Shown here in pieces: positions 45,977 to 54,072 of a stretch of 64,000 nt of DNA. The position numbers and the translations under genes are program-made. Location of the stretch: positions 58,441 to 122,440 of the forward strand of contig BNBP01000013.1 of assembly GCA_014656015.1 (NCBI GenBank), given 5' to 3'. Position 1 is the stretch's first letter. Each line of letters begins with the position of its first letter. The stretch is from Streptomyces griseoaurantiacus. Lineage in GTDB: Bacteria; Actinomycetota; Actinomycetes; Streptomycetales; Streptomycetaceae. The notes beneath the pieces are model-generated. The model was not told the origin of the DNA. It made no database searches and was given only the letters and a program-made list of their open reading frames with translations.

Positions 45977-46467
45977 GCCTCTACTACTTCGGCAACTGCC
46001 GGACGGAGGAGCAGCGGGCGGAGATGGAGCGGCTCGACGCCGCCGGCATCTGCCTGTTCTGCCCCGAGGTCCTGCGCGCCCATGAGAAGCAGCAGGTGCT
46101 GTGGGAGACCGCGCACTGGATGGTCACCCCCAACGAGTTCCCGTACGCCGGGACCCGGCTGCATCTCCTCCTCATCCCCAAGGAGCACGTGACCGACCTG
46201 CTCGACCTCTCCCCCGCCGCCCGGGCGGACTTCTGGGAGGTCCTGGGCGCGGTGCGCGAGAGGTACGGCCTGAGCAACTACGGCCTCGGCTCCCGCAACG
46301 GCGACTCCCGCTACACCGGCGGCACCATCAGGCACCTGCATGTGCACGTGCTGGTGGGAACGGGCGACGAGGACACCAGGGAGGAGGCCGAAGCCGACGA
46401 GGGCGCCGCCCCGGCGGCCTTCACCCCGGTCCGCATGAAGTTCAGCTCGACGCCGCACCGCTCGTAG
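45973..46467 (+). CDS. HIT-family nucleotide hydrolase/transferase
   Basis: 164 residues from a GTG overlapping the DHFR stop (GTGA). It carries the histidine triad RHLHVHVLVG near residue 120, and before it an HIT-fold core: CLFCPEVLRAHEKQQVLWETAHWMVTPNEFPYAGTRLHLLLIPKEH. HIT proteins cleave nucleoside phosphate bonds, for example in nucleoside phosphoramidates, dinucleoside polyphosphates or nucleotidylated peptides. A CxxC pair at 28-31 may bind zinc. The 3' end overlaps the convergent deaminase gene by 26 bases, which implies opposed regulation. Confidence 0.88.
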   Translation: MSLYYFGNCRTEEQRAEMERLDAAGICLFCPEVLRAHEKQQVLWETAHWMVTPNEFPYAGTRLHLLLIPKEHVTDLLDLSPAARADFWEVLGAVRERYGLSNYGLGSRNGDSRYTGGTIRHLHVHVLVGTGDEDTREEAEADEGAAPAAFTPVRMKFSSTPHRS

Positions 46468-47326
46468 GGGGCCCGGACGGGTCCCGCGCCATGTCGACCC
46501 AGACCAGCTCGACACCCCCCGCCCGCAGGATCTCCTCCCCGTCCAGCATCGCGTAGGGCCCGGCGAAGTAGCAGGCCCGGAACCCGGCCTCGACGACGAG
46601 CCGCGCGCAGGCCGGGCAGGGGAACGTACTGACGTAGAGGTCCGCGCCCGCCAGGCTCATGCCCTCGCCCGCCGCGCCCGCCACCAGGGACGCCTCGGCG
46701 TGGATGGCCGTGGACAGATCCGTCCGCACCCCCCGGCTGAACTCGTTGCGCGGATCGCCGTCGATGTAGGGCGCGTACTCGGTGGGGTGGTGATGGTTGT
46801 GCGCGACCCGGAGCACCTCCCCGTCCCGCGCGGCGACCGCGCCCACCTGCCGCCACCAGTCCGAGCTGCGCCCGGCCTCGCGCAGCGCCCCGGCCATGAA
46901 CCGCCGGTCCAGCGCCGACCGCGAGATCCGCTCGTCGAACCCGGCGGGCTTCCCCGCGCGGCTCCACTCCCGGTCCCAGCGCAGGAACGTCGACTCGAAG
47001 CGGAGCTCGGCCCCGTCGGGGAAGTCCTCGCGCGCGGCGAGCAGATGCATGACCTCCTCGTCCGGCAGGACCACCAGATCGGCGCGGACGGCACCGGCGG
47101 CGAGACCGGCAGGCTCCAGCACCCGCACCTCGGTCCCCGGCACGATCACCCGGGCGTGCCGGGCGGCCCGCTCGGGGTCGAGGGCGCGGATGTCCTTGCC
47201 GAGCTTGGGGAACACCTCGGCGAAGCCGCGTCCGAGCACGAGGATCTCGTCGGAGTCGGCGTGCCGGGTCAGGAACTCCTCGTACCCGGCATGCACGACG
47301 GGCAGGTAGAGGATCGTCTGCTTCAC
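46442..47326 (-). CDS. Cytidine/deoxycytidylate-deaminase-like protein
   Basis: 294 residues. The C-terminal half is a zinc-dependent deaminase domain with HAE (about 209-211) and PCPAC (236-240). Thus a Zn His, a catalytic Glu and two Zn Cys are present, plus a long His-rich insert AHNHHHPTEYAP that may bind a second metal, as in dCMP deaminases. The N-terminal 140 residues contain alpha/beta elements (ILVLGRGFAEVFPKL, VRADLVVLPDEEVMHLLA) unlike a plain deaminase. Substrates could be dCMP or another amino-pyrimidine. It lies 7 bases after the nucleotidyltransferase gene and is co-transcribed with it. Confidence 0.8.
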   Translation of the reverse strand: MKQTILYLPVVHAGYEEFLTRHADSDEILVLGRGFAEVFPKLGKDIRALDPERAARHARVIVPGTEVRVLEPAGLAAGAVRADLVVLPDEEVMHLLAAREDFPDGAELRFESTFLRWDREWSRAGKPAGFDERISRSALDRRFMAGALREAGRSSDWWRQVGAVAARDGEVLRVAHNHHHPTEYAPYIDGDPRNEFSRGVRTDLSTAIHAEASLVAGAAGEGMSLAGADLYVSTFPCPACARLVVEAGFRACYFAGPYAMLDGEEILRAGGVELVWVDMARDPSGPPTSGAASS

Positions 47327-47333
47327 GCCGCGC

Positions 47334-47954
47334 TCAGTCTTCCCGGCGCCCGGAACCGTCGCCGCCGCGATCGCTGAGGCCGAGCTGGATGCGGCGCAGC
47401 CGGGCGGAGGTGCTGACGGTCGCCATCCGGTCCAGCACCTCGACGCGCCCGCAGTACGCGTCCTCGAGCTCGGCGATCTCCTCGGCGGTGTAGGTGTCCG
47501 CCGTGGCCACGAGCACGTCGGGCCGCACGGCCTCGATCAGGCTCCACCGGGGGTGATCGACCTGCTTGAGCGTGACGAGCCCCACCCCGCGCTGGTGCGT
47601 CACCATCCGCAGCCGCTCCATCTCCGGCACGGCGGGCCGGTTGGGCCCCTTGCGCCGCCGGATCTTCTCGTCGCTGTCGAGGCCGACGATGAGGAAGTCG
47701 CCGAATTTGCGGGCGGCCTCCAGATACATGGAGTGTCCCTCGTGGATGATGTCGAAGGAGCCGCTGGTGAGCACCACACGCATCCCCAGCACGCGCAGCG
47801 CGTCGACGATCTCGGTGATCCGCTTGTACTCCGGCACGAAACGCAGGTCGAAATTGGACTCGTCGCCGAACAGATAGTTGCCGAACATCGCGTCCTCGGC
47901 GCCCTCGCGCACGGATCCCTGGGCCCGCCGACCGTTCTCGAACCTGCTCGTCAT
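47334..47954 (-). CDS. Cytidylyltransferase-like nucleotidyltransferase
   Basis: 206 residues from ATG 47954. The TagD/RfaE-like signature SGSFDIIHEGHSMYLEAARK carries the HxGH motif (71-74), followed by DFLIVGLDSDEKIRRRKGPNRP and a late STSARLRRIQ in place of ISTT. Such enzymes attach AMP or CMP to a small phosphorylated alcohol or sugar (glycerol-3-phosphate, heptose-1-phosphate, pantetheine phosphate). Here it is paired with a deaminase, an association that is odd for lipid or LPS pathways. The longer frame to 48146 has no support. Its 5' end is divergent from the membrane dCTP-deaminase-like gene. Confidence 0.78.
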   Translation of the reverse strand: MTSRFENGRRAQGSVREGAEDAMFGNYLFGDESNFDLRFVPEYKRITEIVDALRVLGMRVVLTSGSFDIIHEGHSMYLEAARKFGDFLIVGLDSDEKIRRRKGPNRPAVPEMERLRMVTHQRGVGLVTLKQVDHPRWSLIEAVRPDVLVATADTYTAEEIAELEDAYCGRVEVLDRMATVSTSARLRRIQLGLSDRGGDGSGRRED

Positions 47955-48239
47955 GTTCCTCGTGGCCTCACCGGGACCAGTGCGGGACGAACCGGAGGAA
48001 CACCTTCCACCGGCCCCGCCGCAACGATCACTGCACCCGTCGTCGTGTGTGGTAGCGCTTCGATGGTAGCCGCGCGGGCACCCCAGTGGCCCCCCGAGTC
48101 GGCAGCCGCCCCTGCCGCACCACTCCGGCGCGCACGGCGGCGTCACGGGGCGAGCCGCACGCCTTCCCCCTCGGCGGGCCCGACCTTAGGGTGTCGATCA
48201 ACTCCGGCGACTCCGGAGCGCGAGGAGGGGGGCCACGCG

Positions 48240-49268
48240 ATGGTGCGAGGAAATTCCAGGCGGCAACGGGGTACGGGGACCCTGCTCTCCCAGCAGGACC
48301 TGCTCGCCGAACTGACCCGCTCCGAACGGATCTTCCGCGCCGGTACCTGGAAGCCCGAACAGCTGCTGGGCGCCGGCTACTCGGTACGTCTGAGCGACGA
48401 CCTGCTGGTCATCCCGGACAGCCCCGGGGACTCCCGGTACACGGCCGTCAAGGGGGAGAATGTCGTACCCGAGTTCACACTGGCGCCGGGCGACACCGCG
48501 CTGATCTCCACGATCGAGAGGTTCTCGCTCGACTTCGACATCACCGCGACCATCGGCGACCGTTTCGGCCTCGCCGCCAAGGGACTCCTCGTCCTGCACG
48601 GCTCCTCCGTCCACCCCGGCTACGGCAGGGCGGAAGACCCGGAGGACGGCACCTGGCACCCCAAGGACGACGAACGCCTGTACTTCATCGTGGCGAACGT
48701 CGGCCCGAAGAACATCACGATGCGCAAGGGCGACGCCCTGGCGCACCTGCACTTCTTCGACATCGACCGCATTCCCGAAGGCCCCGTCCCCAACGTCGGC
48801 TTCGAGCACCTGAGCACCCTGTTCGGCGCGGGGCAGCACCGGGAGGACGGCGGCCTCTCCTACTTCCGCGACGTCAAGGACCTCCGCGCCGAGCTGGAGG
48901 CAGAGCGGGCCCGCACCGAGGCACGCCTGTCCGAACTCACCCGCGCCCTCGCGGACAACCAGGCCGAGACGACCCGCCAGGTGACCGAGACGCAAAGGGA
49001 CGTGAACCGCGTCACCGACACCAGCAACATGATCGTCGTCTTCGGCGTCTTCCTGATCACGACCACACTGCTGGGCGTGGTCCTGGTCATGCTCGGCTCC
49101 CTCGCCGACAAGCTCGGCGAGCTCGACACCTGGAAGACGGCCCTGCTCTCCACCCTGGCCGTCCTGTACGCCGGCACGTCCGTCACCGGCGTCGTCCTGG
49201 TCGCAAGAGCCGCCGGCCGCGGGGTCTTCGGCCGCCGAGCCGACCGCCGAGGTGACACGGGGGAGTGA
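48240..49268 (+). CDS. Membrane-anchored dCTP-deaminase/dUTPase-fold protein, probably non-catalytic
   Basis: 342 residues. Residues about 15-215 match the trimeric Dcd/Dut fold: GTLLSQQDLLAEL, FTLAPGDTALISTIERFSL, GDRFGLAAKGLLVLHGSSVHPGYG, LYFIVANVGP and KGDALAHLHFFDID. Canonical GxIDPGF/Y and VTLELxN carry the catalytic Asp and Glu; here they read SSVHPGY and YFIVANVG, so both residues look replaced. A coiled coil (about 220-265) follows, then two membrane helices (MIVVFGVFLITTTLLGVVLVML and ALLSTLAVLYAGTSVTGVVLV) and a basic tail. A cytosolic nucleotide-binding sensor tied to the membrane is my reading. Confidence 0.72.
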   Translation: MVRGNSRRQRGTGTLLSQQDLLAELTRSERIFRAGTWKPEQLLGAGYSVRLSDDLLVIPDSPGDSRYTAVKGENVVPEFTLAPGDTALISTIERFSLDFDITATIGDRFGLAAKGLLVLHGSSVHPGYGRAEDPEDGTWHPKDDERLYFIVANVGPKNITMRKGDALAHLHFFDIDRIPEGPVPNVGFEHLSTLFGAGQHREDGGLSYFRDVKDLRAELEAERARTEARLSELTRALADNQAETTRQVTETQRDVNRVTDTSNMIVVFGVFLITTTLLGVVLVMLGSLADKLGELDTWKTALLSTLAVLYAGTSVTGVVLVARAAGRGVFGRRADRRGDTGE

Positions 49269-49334
49269 CTCCGCGCCCCCACCGACATGCGGTAGAGTGA
49301 GCGAGCACTCGGGCACCGATCATCGGCGCCCGGC

Positions 49335-49405
49335 GCGGGTGTAGTTTAATGGTAGAACATCAGCTTCCCAAGCTGAGAGCGCGAGTTCGATTCTCGTCAC
49401 CCGCT
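49335..49405 (+). tRNA. tRNA-Gly (CCC)
   Basis: 71 bases. Acceptor stem GCGGGTG / CACCCGC, anticodon stem TCAGC / GCTGA with loop TTCCCAA (anticodon CCC), T arm with TTCGATT, discriminator T and an encoded CCA (49406-49408). It remains intact after the element inserted at its 3' part. Confidence 0.97.
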
Positions 49406-49448
49406 CCACGCGAAACCCCCAGGCCAGAGGCCCGGGGGTTCTTTGTTG
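49361..49448. repeat. attL (3' part of tRNA-Gly plus its terminator)
   Basis: 88 bases repeated at 63641-63728. The first 48 (49361-49408) are identical; the rest differ at three positions (49409, 49424, 49430). It spans the anticodon-loop half of tRNA-Gly to the downstream hairpin. Confidence 0.92.
49414..49440 (+). terminator. tRNA terminator
   Basis: Hairpin with AACCCCC / GGGGGTT arms and a partly paired interior, followed by CTTTGTTG. It is duplicated with the att site at 63694-63720. Confidence 0.8.
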
Positions 49449-49498
49449 TCTAGACCAGTGGGTGGGCTGCGCACCACAACCGCACCATAGGCGTCGGG

Positions 49499-50665
49499 CT
49501 AGCTGCCGGTGGACTTCTCCGTGTGGTGCGCTCGGCTGTCGTCGTGCTGCTTCGAGCGCTCGGCGCGGACCATGTCGTCCAGCCCAGCCGCCACATCCCG
49601 TTGCCGCTCCTCGTCGGAGTGCTGATAGATGAGCGCCGCCTTCTCGGAGGACTGGCCGGCCCGGACCATCGTGTCCTTGAGGGTGGCGCCCGAGCGGGTC
49701 GAGAGCGTGTGCCCGGTGTGCCGAAGGTCGTAGAAGCGGAAGCCGTCCGGAAGGCCGGCGGCCACCCGGGCCCGACGCCACTTCCGCCCGAAGGATGTAC
49801 GCCTGAAGGGCGCCCCCTTCTCGCCGACGAAGACCAGGCCGTCGGGCCCCTTCTCGGCGAACCAGGCGAGGTGCTGCCTCACCTCCTTGTGGAGGAAGGC
49901 CGGGAGGACGACGGCACGGACACCCGCGTCCGACTTGGTCTCACCGGGAGCGCGCTTGCCGTTGGTCCGCTCCGGCTCGGCGACGCGGACGCGGATCACC
50001 ATGCGGTCCTGGTCGACGTCCCGGCGGCGGAGACCGGCCAACTCCTCGGGCCGCATCGGACCGTACGCGCCGAGGTAGACCATGAGGCGCCACCGAATGC
50101 CGATCGCGTCCGCGAGAGCGTCGACCTGGGCGACGCTGGCGATGCGCCGCTCAGCGGCCGACTCCTTGCCCGCACCCTTGATGCGGCACGGGTTCCGGGA
50201 GATCAGGTCATCGTCCACGGCCGTCTCAAGAATGCCCTTGAGGAGTCGGTACGCCTTGGCCACGGTTGTCTTGGCTGTGGTGGTGCGGAGCCGTTCCGCC
50301 CGCCACTCGCGCACGCGAGGAGCGGTGATCTCGTCCAGGTCGAGCGCGCCGAACGTCGGAAGGATGTGGAGGCGCAACAGGTGCTTGTACAGATCCACCG
50401 TCCGCACAGCCAACTCCCGCTCCTCGACCCACTTCTCTGCGTAGACGCGGAAGTTGACCGCCCCGGCATCCGGCGCGCGCCAGTCACCGCGGCTGAGGTC
50501 CGCCTCAACCTGGGACAGCCAGACCTCTGCATCCTTCTTGGTGTCGAACGTCTCCTCGGAGCGAATGCGCTCGCCATCAGGCCCGAGGTACGACGCCGTC
50601 CACTGGCCTGACCGGTACTGCCGCACAGCACCGAAGCGCCGGCGCCTGCCCTTCTTGTTGGCCAT
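49499..50665 (-). CDS. int: Tyrosine-type site-specific integrase
   Basis: 388 residues from ATG 50665 (MANKKGRRRRFGAVRQYRSG); the frame continues upstream, but that part overlaps xis. It has an N-terminal AP2-like arm-binding domain (GAVRQYRSGQWTASYLGPDGER), a SAM-like core-binding domain and a catalytic domain with Arg in YGPMRPEELAGLRRRDVD, the HxxR box in FYDLRHTGHTL, and the nucleophile Tyr in ALIYQHSD. It catalyses attP x attB recombination within the tRNA-Gly gene that lies beside it. The start shares one base with the xis stop (TGATG), so they are translationally coupled. Confidence 0.96.
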   Translation of the reverse strand: MANKKGRRRRFGAVRQYRSGQWTASYLGPDGERIRSEETFDTKKDAEVWLSQVEADLSRGDWRAPDAGAVNFRVYAEKWVEERELAVRTVDLYKHLLRLHILPTFGALDLDEITAPRVREWRAERLRTTTAKTTVAKAYRLLKGILETAVDDDLISRNPCRIKGAGKESAAERRIASVAQVDALADAIGIRWRLMVYLGAYGPMRPEELAGLRRRDVDQDRMVIRVRVAEPERTNGKRAPGETKSDAGVRAVVLPAFLHKEVRQHLAWFAEKGPDGLVFVGEKGAPFRRTSFGRKWRRARVAAGLPDGFRFYDLRHTGHTLSTRSGATLKDTMVRAGQSSEKAALIYQHSDEERQRDVAAGLDDMVRAERSKQHDDSRAHHTEKSTGS

Positions 50666-50880
50666 CAGGCAGCCCTCCGCAGGACGGTACGACGGCGGAG
50701 CCGCACCGGCTCCACGGTGTGTGAGGCGATGTAGGCACGAACGGCGCTCTCGGGGATACGGACGTGCCGCCCGACCTTCACGTACCGGATGCGCCGTTCC
50801 TCGATGAGCCGCCGGGGAAAGCGGACGGAAGTGCCGAGCAGCTCGGCGACCTGGTCGACGGACAGGTAGCGGTCGTTCAT
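50665..50880 (-). CDS. xis: Excisionase
   Basis: 71 residues with a MerR/excisionase-type winged helix: YLSVDQVAELLGTS, then a wing with RLIEERRIRYVKVGRHVRIPESAVRAYI. It directs Int toward excision. It overlaps int by one base and the replication initiator by four (ATGA), giving the rep-xis-int operon typical of pSAM2-like elements. Confidence 0.94.
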   Translation of the reverse strand: MNDRYLSVDQVAELLGTSVRFPRRLIEERRIRYVKVGRHVRIPESAVRAYIASHTVEPVRLRRRTVLRRAA

Positions 50881-52220
50881 GCGGTGGCCTCTCCTTCCGC
50901 GCTGGACGAGGGCTCACGCGTGGTGGCGAACCAGGTTTCCGCAGCAGTAAGGCCGGTTCCGGCGAAGCGCCAGTGCGAGAGGACGAGCACGGTGTCCGGG
51001 TCGGGCAGGGGGTGGCCCGCTTCGGCGGCGCGTTCGCGGGTGAGGGCTTCGTTGTGGTCGGCGCGTTCCTGGCGGAGGGCGCCGAGGGTGACGGAGTAGG
51101 CGCGGGACTTGGTGGAGAAGTGGCCGCGGAAGCCGAGCATGTGGGCCCACTTGCGCAGGCGGAGGTCTTCCAGTTCGGGGAGTGCGCCGAGGTGCCAGCA
51201 GGTGAGGATCAGGCGGCGGGCGTGGTCGGTGACGCCGGAGCCGATCAGGTCCGTGATGGGGCTGCGGATGGGGCGGTCGAGGGTGCCGGCGGTTTCGGCG
51301 CCCTTGGTGGCGTACTTGGCGATGTAGGCGGCGACGGCGCGGCTGGAGAGCTCCGAAGTGCCCGCGAAGTCGGCGGAACGGATGGGGCGGACGTCGAGCT
51401 GTGTGCCGAAGCGGAAGGCGTACGCGTGGCCGTCGAGGACGGGGCCGGGGGTTTCGGCGAGGCGGGCCGCCGTGCGGATGGCGTCGGTGAGGAGTTCGGT
51501 CGTGGCCCAGGCGGGCGGGGTGTCCTCGGCGCCGTCCGGGCCGTCGAGGCGGATCACGGCGTGGAAGTGGACGGCGCCGCGCCGCTGGTACTCGGCGACC
51601 TTGGCATAAGAGACCTTCAGGCAGTCGCGCAGCGCGGAGCGGGTGAGGCCCGCGCGGGAGGCAAGCTGTTGGCGCAGGTAGGTGGTGAAGCGGGCCCAGA
51701 GGGCACCGGCGTGCGCGTTCCACAGGACGGCCGCGCGGTAGTCGTAGCGGTCCGGGTCGAGCGGGGTGCCCAGGGCGGGGTCGTCGTCGGGGTGGGTGCG
51801 TCCGCAGCGGCAGCGTCCGCCGGCGGGGCGTTTGTGGACGGGGCCGAAGGAGGGGGCGGTGAAGGTGGCGAAGACGCGTGGGTGTTGGGCGACGGCCGGG
51901 CCGATACCCTTGCCGCCGCTCAGTCCGGCGGTGACGAGGTGGAAGGTGTCTTTGCGGTAGACCTCGGCGCAGGCCGCGCACCGTGTGGCGCGGCGGTTGT
52001 TGCAGCGGATGAGGAGCTGTCCGGCGGGAAGGTCGCGGTCGACGACTTCCCGGACGATCTCGCCGGTCGCGGCGTGGACGTCGAGGCGGTGGCCCTCCAT
52101 TCGTACGGGCCGTTCGCAGCCGCCCAGGCGCTGGATCTGCCGGGCGTAGGAGCTGATGTCACCGTGCCGGGCGAGGGCGGTCAGGTGGCGGATGGCTCCG
52201 AGGGGAGCCGGGGCGTGCAT
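50877..52220 (-). CDS. repSA: RepSA-like rolling-circle replication initiator
   Basis: 447 residues. An N-terminal zinc motif region (CNNRRATRCAACAEVYRKDTFHL; further CRCG) is followed by the HUH metal motif GAVHFHAVIRLDG. The late AAYIAKYATKG segment carries the probable catalytic Tyr with Lys. Rep nicks the element origin and drives rolling-circle copying of the excised circle. The C-terminus keeps RLRKWAHMLGFRGHFSTKSRAYS, conserved in RepSA. A CTAG-type operator lies 70 bases upstream of the ATG at 52220. Confidence 0.94.
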   Translation of the reverse strand: MHAPAPLGAIRHLTALARHGDISSYARQIQRLGGCERPVRMEGHRLDVHAATGEIVREVVDRDLPAGQLLIRCNNRRATRCAACAEVYRKDTFHLVTAGLSGGKGIGPAVAQHPRVFATFTAPSFGPVHKRPAGGRCRCGRTHPDDDPALGTPLDPDRYDYRAAVLWNAHAGALWARFTTYLRQQLASRAGLTRSALRDCLKVSYAKVAEYQRRGAVHFHAVIRLDGPDGAEDTPPAWATTELLTDAIRTAARLAETPGPVLDGHAYAFRFGTQLDVRPIRSADFAGTSELSSRAVAAYIAKYATKGAETAGTLDRPIRSPITDLIGSGVTDHARRLILTCWHLGALPELEDLRLRKWAHMLGFRGHFSTKSRAYSVTLGALRQERADHNEALTRERAAEAGHPLPDPDTVLVLSHWRFAGTGLTAAETWFATTREPSSSAEGEATA

Positions 52221-52289
52221 GTGCGGATTCCTCCTTGCGGGGCGGCGGGTGTTCGCGACGTCCGCCCGGCCTGTCTGCCTGCCCGTCTT

Positions 52290-52305
52290 GTCGAGGGGGC
52301 TAGAC
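52290..52305. promoter_or_regulatory. CTAG-centred operator upstream of repSA
   Basis: GTCGAGGGGGCTAGAC, one base from the site GTCTAGGGGGCTAGAC at 58207 within the same element. Confidence 0.6.
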
Positions 52306-52340
52306 AGTGTGGGCAGACGAGGCCGGGCGGAGCCGAGGGA

Positions 52341-52646
52341 TCAGCGGCGGGTGAGCAGGGAGCGGATGACGACGGCGCAGACGGCGACGGAAGCGGCGGT
52401 GACGGCGACGGCCAGGAGCATGGAGACCAGGACGGCGCCGACGACCAGGGCCACGGCGGTCCCGCCGCCGACGAGGGCGAGCGCACTGCCGGGGGTGAGC
52501 TGTACGGCCGGGCGGGACGGCGCCGGGGCGGCGGAGGCCGGCGGCAGGGTCTGCGCGGCCGAGGTGATGGTGGTCGGCTCGATGACGGCGTGCGGGGTGA
52601 CCAGGCCGGTGGGCTGGGGCATGGTCGGGATCTTCGGTCGGAACAT
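52341..52646 (-). CDS. Small membrane protein, spread (Spd)-like
   Basis: 101 residues. A Pro/Thr-rich N-terminus is followed by two hydrophobic stretches (GSALALVGGGTAVALVVGAVLVSMLLAVAV and AASVAVCAVVI) and a short basic end LLTRR. Small hydrophobic proteins in this position on AICEs are called SpdB-type and help plasmid spread through mycelium. There is no sequence signature beyond this make-up and context. Confidence 0.7.
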   Translation of the reverse strand: MFRPKIPTMPQPTGLVTPHAVIEPTTITSAAQTLPPASAAPAPSRPAVQLTPGSALALVGGGTAVALVVGAVLVSMLLAVAVTAASVAVCAVVIRSLLTRR

Positions 52647-52670
52647 GGGCGGATCTCCTTCCTGGGCGGG

Positions 52671-52826
52671 TTACTTGACGAAGTTGTCGATGACGGGGGC
52701 AAGGAGGCTGTCGGCGAGGAGGTAGCCGCCGAGGAGGAGGGCGGCGATGAGCCACCAGGGCGGGCGGATGAGCTTGACGCCGAGGACTTCGATGCAGAGC
52801 AGGGCGAGCCAGAGCGGGACGTCCAT
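52671..52826 (-). CDS. Small membrane protein, spread-like (51 aa)
   Basis: 51 residues: MDVPLWLALLCIEVLGVKLI, then PPWWLIAALLLGGYLLADSLL and a short tail VIDNFVK. Two membrane segments are split by RPPWW. It is preceded by AGGAGA. It belongs to the run of small transfer genes between the Tra and Rep genes. Confidence 0.75.
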   Translation of the reverse strand: MDVPLWLALLCIEVLGVKLIRPPWWLIAALLLGGYLLADSLLAPVIDNFVK

Positions 52827-52841
52827 GCGATAGGTCTCCTG

Positions 52842-53021
52842 TCAGGCGGAGCAGCGGTGGGTACGGGCGGCGAGTTCGGCGGCGGCGCGGCTGTCGTACT
52901 CGGCGGAGAAGTCGCAGCGGGGCGCGGTGCAGGCGGCGAGGTGGCGGTGCTTGCCGCGGTCGAGGTAGGAGGCGACGTTCACGGGGCCGATACGGCGGAC
53001 GTTGCGGAAGCGGCGGTGCAT
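52842..53021 (-). CDS. Mobile-element transfer protein, zinc-finger-like (59 aa)
   Basis: 59 residues, MHRRFRNVRRIGPVNVASYL onward. A Cys-x4-Cys and a terminal His-x-x-... Cys pattern (CTAPRCDFSAEYDSRAAAELAARTHRCSA, given here in part by residues 31-59) resemble a single zinc finger. A very similar small protein is standard in pSAM2-like AICEs as mobile element transfer protein. Start ATG 53021 with AGAGGAGC upstream. Confidence 0.78.
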   Translation of the reverse strand: MHRRFRNVRRIGPVNVASYLDRGKHRHLAACTAPRCDFSAEYDSRAAAELAARTHRCSA

Positions 53022-53034
53022 GGCGGTGCTCCTC

Positions 53035-53748
53035 TCAGAGGTGGGCGGCGACGGATGCGGTCATGGAGGGGGGCAGGCCGAGCCGGGCGCGTACAGCGTC
53101 GGGGTCGGCGGGACGGCCGGTGGCGGAGTGGTGTTCGTCGGCCAGGGCCCGGACGCGGTCGACGAGGGCGGGCGGCAGGGCAACGGAGGGAACGGGCGCC
53201 GGAACGGTGACCGGTTCGGCGGTGATCTCGGGAGTGGACTCGGGGTCGGTGGACGGTGCCGGGAGCGCGTCCCGGTCGGTCGTGCCGACGGCGGCCGGGG
53301 CGGGGTGCTGTTCCTCGTGCGCGTCGGTCGACGGGGCCGAGGAGTCAGGGACGGTCGGCGCTTCCGTGCTGCCGTGTGGGGTGTGGGCGAGGAGTGTGCC
53401 GCCGAAGAAGGCGATGGCGGGCCAGCCCGCGACGACGACGCGGAGCGAGGCGGGGACGTGGTCGAGGTCGAGGAGCCCGGCGGTGGCGACGTTGGCGCCC
53501 AGCGATGCGGCCAGGGCCACCAGGAACCACAGGCGCGGTCCCCCGGCCGCCTGCCCCGCCCGCTGCGCTTGCCGCATCCGGCGCCAGGCGGCGACCAGCA
53601 GCAGGTCGACGCTGACCGGGTAGGCCCACGCCTTCCACCCGCCCTGTCCGGCCGCCGAGGCGAGGTCGTGCAGGTGGGAGAAGGACACGGCGCCGGCGAT
53701 GACGGCCTGAACGATCACGGCATCCACGCGGACCAGGTGGGCACGCAT
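53035..53748 (-). CDS. DUF2637 spread protein (SpdB2-like)
   Basis: 237 residues. An N-terminal DUF2637 membrane region has four hydrophobic helices (DAVIVQAVIAGAVSFSHLHDLA, WAYPVSVDLLLVAAW, LWFLVALAASLGANVATAGLL, VVVAGWPAIAFFGGTLL). A Ser/Pro/Thr/Glu-rich linker follows, then a helical C-terminus ALVDRVRALADEHHSATGRPADPDAVRARLGL that resembles a DNA-binding or dimer helix pair. Family members take part in intramycelial spread of plasmids and AICEs. The gene is in the tra-spd transcription unit. Confidence 0.88.
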   Translation of the reverse strand: MRAHLVRVDAVIVQAVIAGAVSFSHLHDLASAAGQGGWKAWAYPVSVDLLLVAAWRRMRQAQRAGQAAGGPRLWFLVALAASLGANVATAGLLDLDHVPASLRVVVAGWPAIAFFGGTLLAHTPHGSTEAPTVPDSSAPSTDAHEEQHPAPAAVGTTDRDALPAPSTDPESTPEITAEPVTVPAPVPSVALPPALVDRVRALADEHHSATGRPADPDAVRARLGLPPSMTASVAAHL

Positions 53749-53772
53749 CAGCTCGAATCCCCTTCCGCGCGC

Positions 53773-53988
53773 TCAGTTGGCGGACTTGAGCGCGTCGGCA
53801 CGCTCACGGGCGAGGCGGGCCACCTCGGCGGCGTCGGCGTCACCGGGAGAGGCCGCCGCGATGCGCTCCATCAGGTCCGCCTTCCGCTCCATGAGCGCGG
53901 CGTACTCGGCGGAGTCGGCGCCGTTCTCGCGGAACGTCTGGAGGTCGGCGAGGAACGCGTTGACCTCGGAAATGGTGGGGCGTGACAT
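53773..53988 (-). CDS. Small helical AICE protein (71 aa)
   Basis: 71 residues from ATG 53988 (MSRPTISEVNAFLADLQTF), largely alpha-helical and charged (EYAALMERKADLMERIAAASP, AAEVARLARERADALKSA). It may form a coiled coil. AAGGAAAG precedes the ATG. It is found between DUF2637 and FtsK genes in related elements; function unknown. Confidence 0.7.
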   Translation of the reverse strand: MSRPTISEVNAFLADLQTFRENGADSAEYAALMERKADLMERIAAASPGDADAAEVARLARERADALKSAN

Positions 53989-54072
53989 GGCTTTCCTTCC
54001 GGTTTCAGACATGGGTGGGGTAGGGACGCGGCGCGAGGCGGTCACGCCGACCGTGGAGAGAAGGGGGTGCGG

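Noticed and set aside
47553..49268. 571-residue version of the Dcd-like protein
   Set aside because: The first 229 residues lie opposite the nucleotidyltransferase gene and are not similar to the family; ATG 48240 has the expected start of the fold.
49448..49455. GTCTAGAC at the edge of attL as a further CTAG operator
   Set aside because: It lacks the GGG(G) centre, lies downstream of int rather than before a gene, and may be chance.
49320..49781. Minus-strand open frame over the tRNA-Gly ending in a common spurious motif
   Set aside because: It reads across the tRNA and the integrase on the wrong frame; TRIELALSAWEADVL-type strings are well-known artefacts of tRNA antisense translation.
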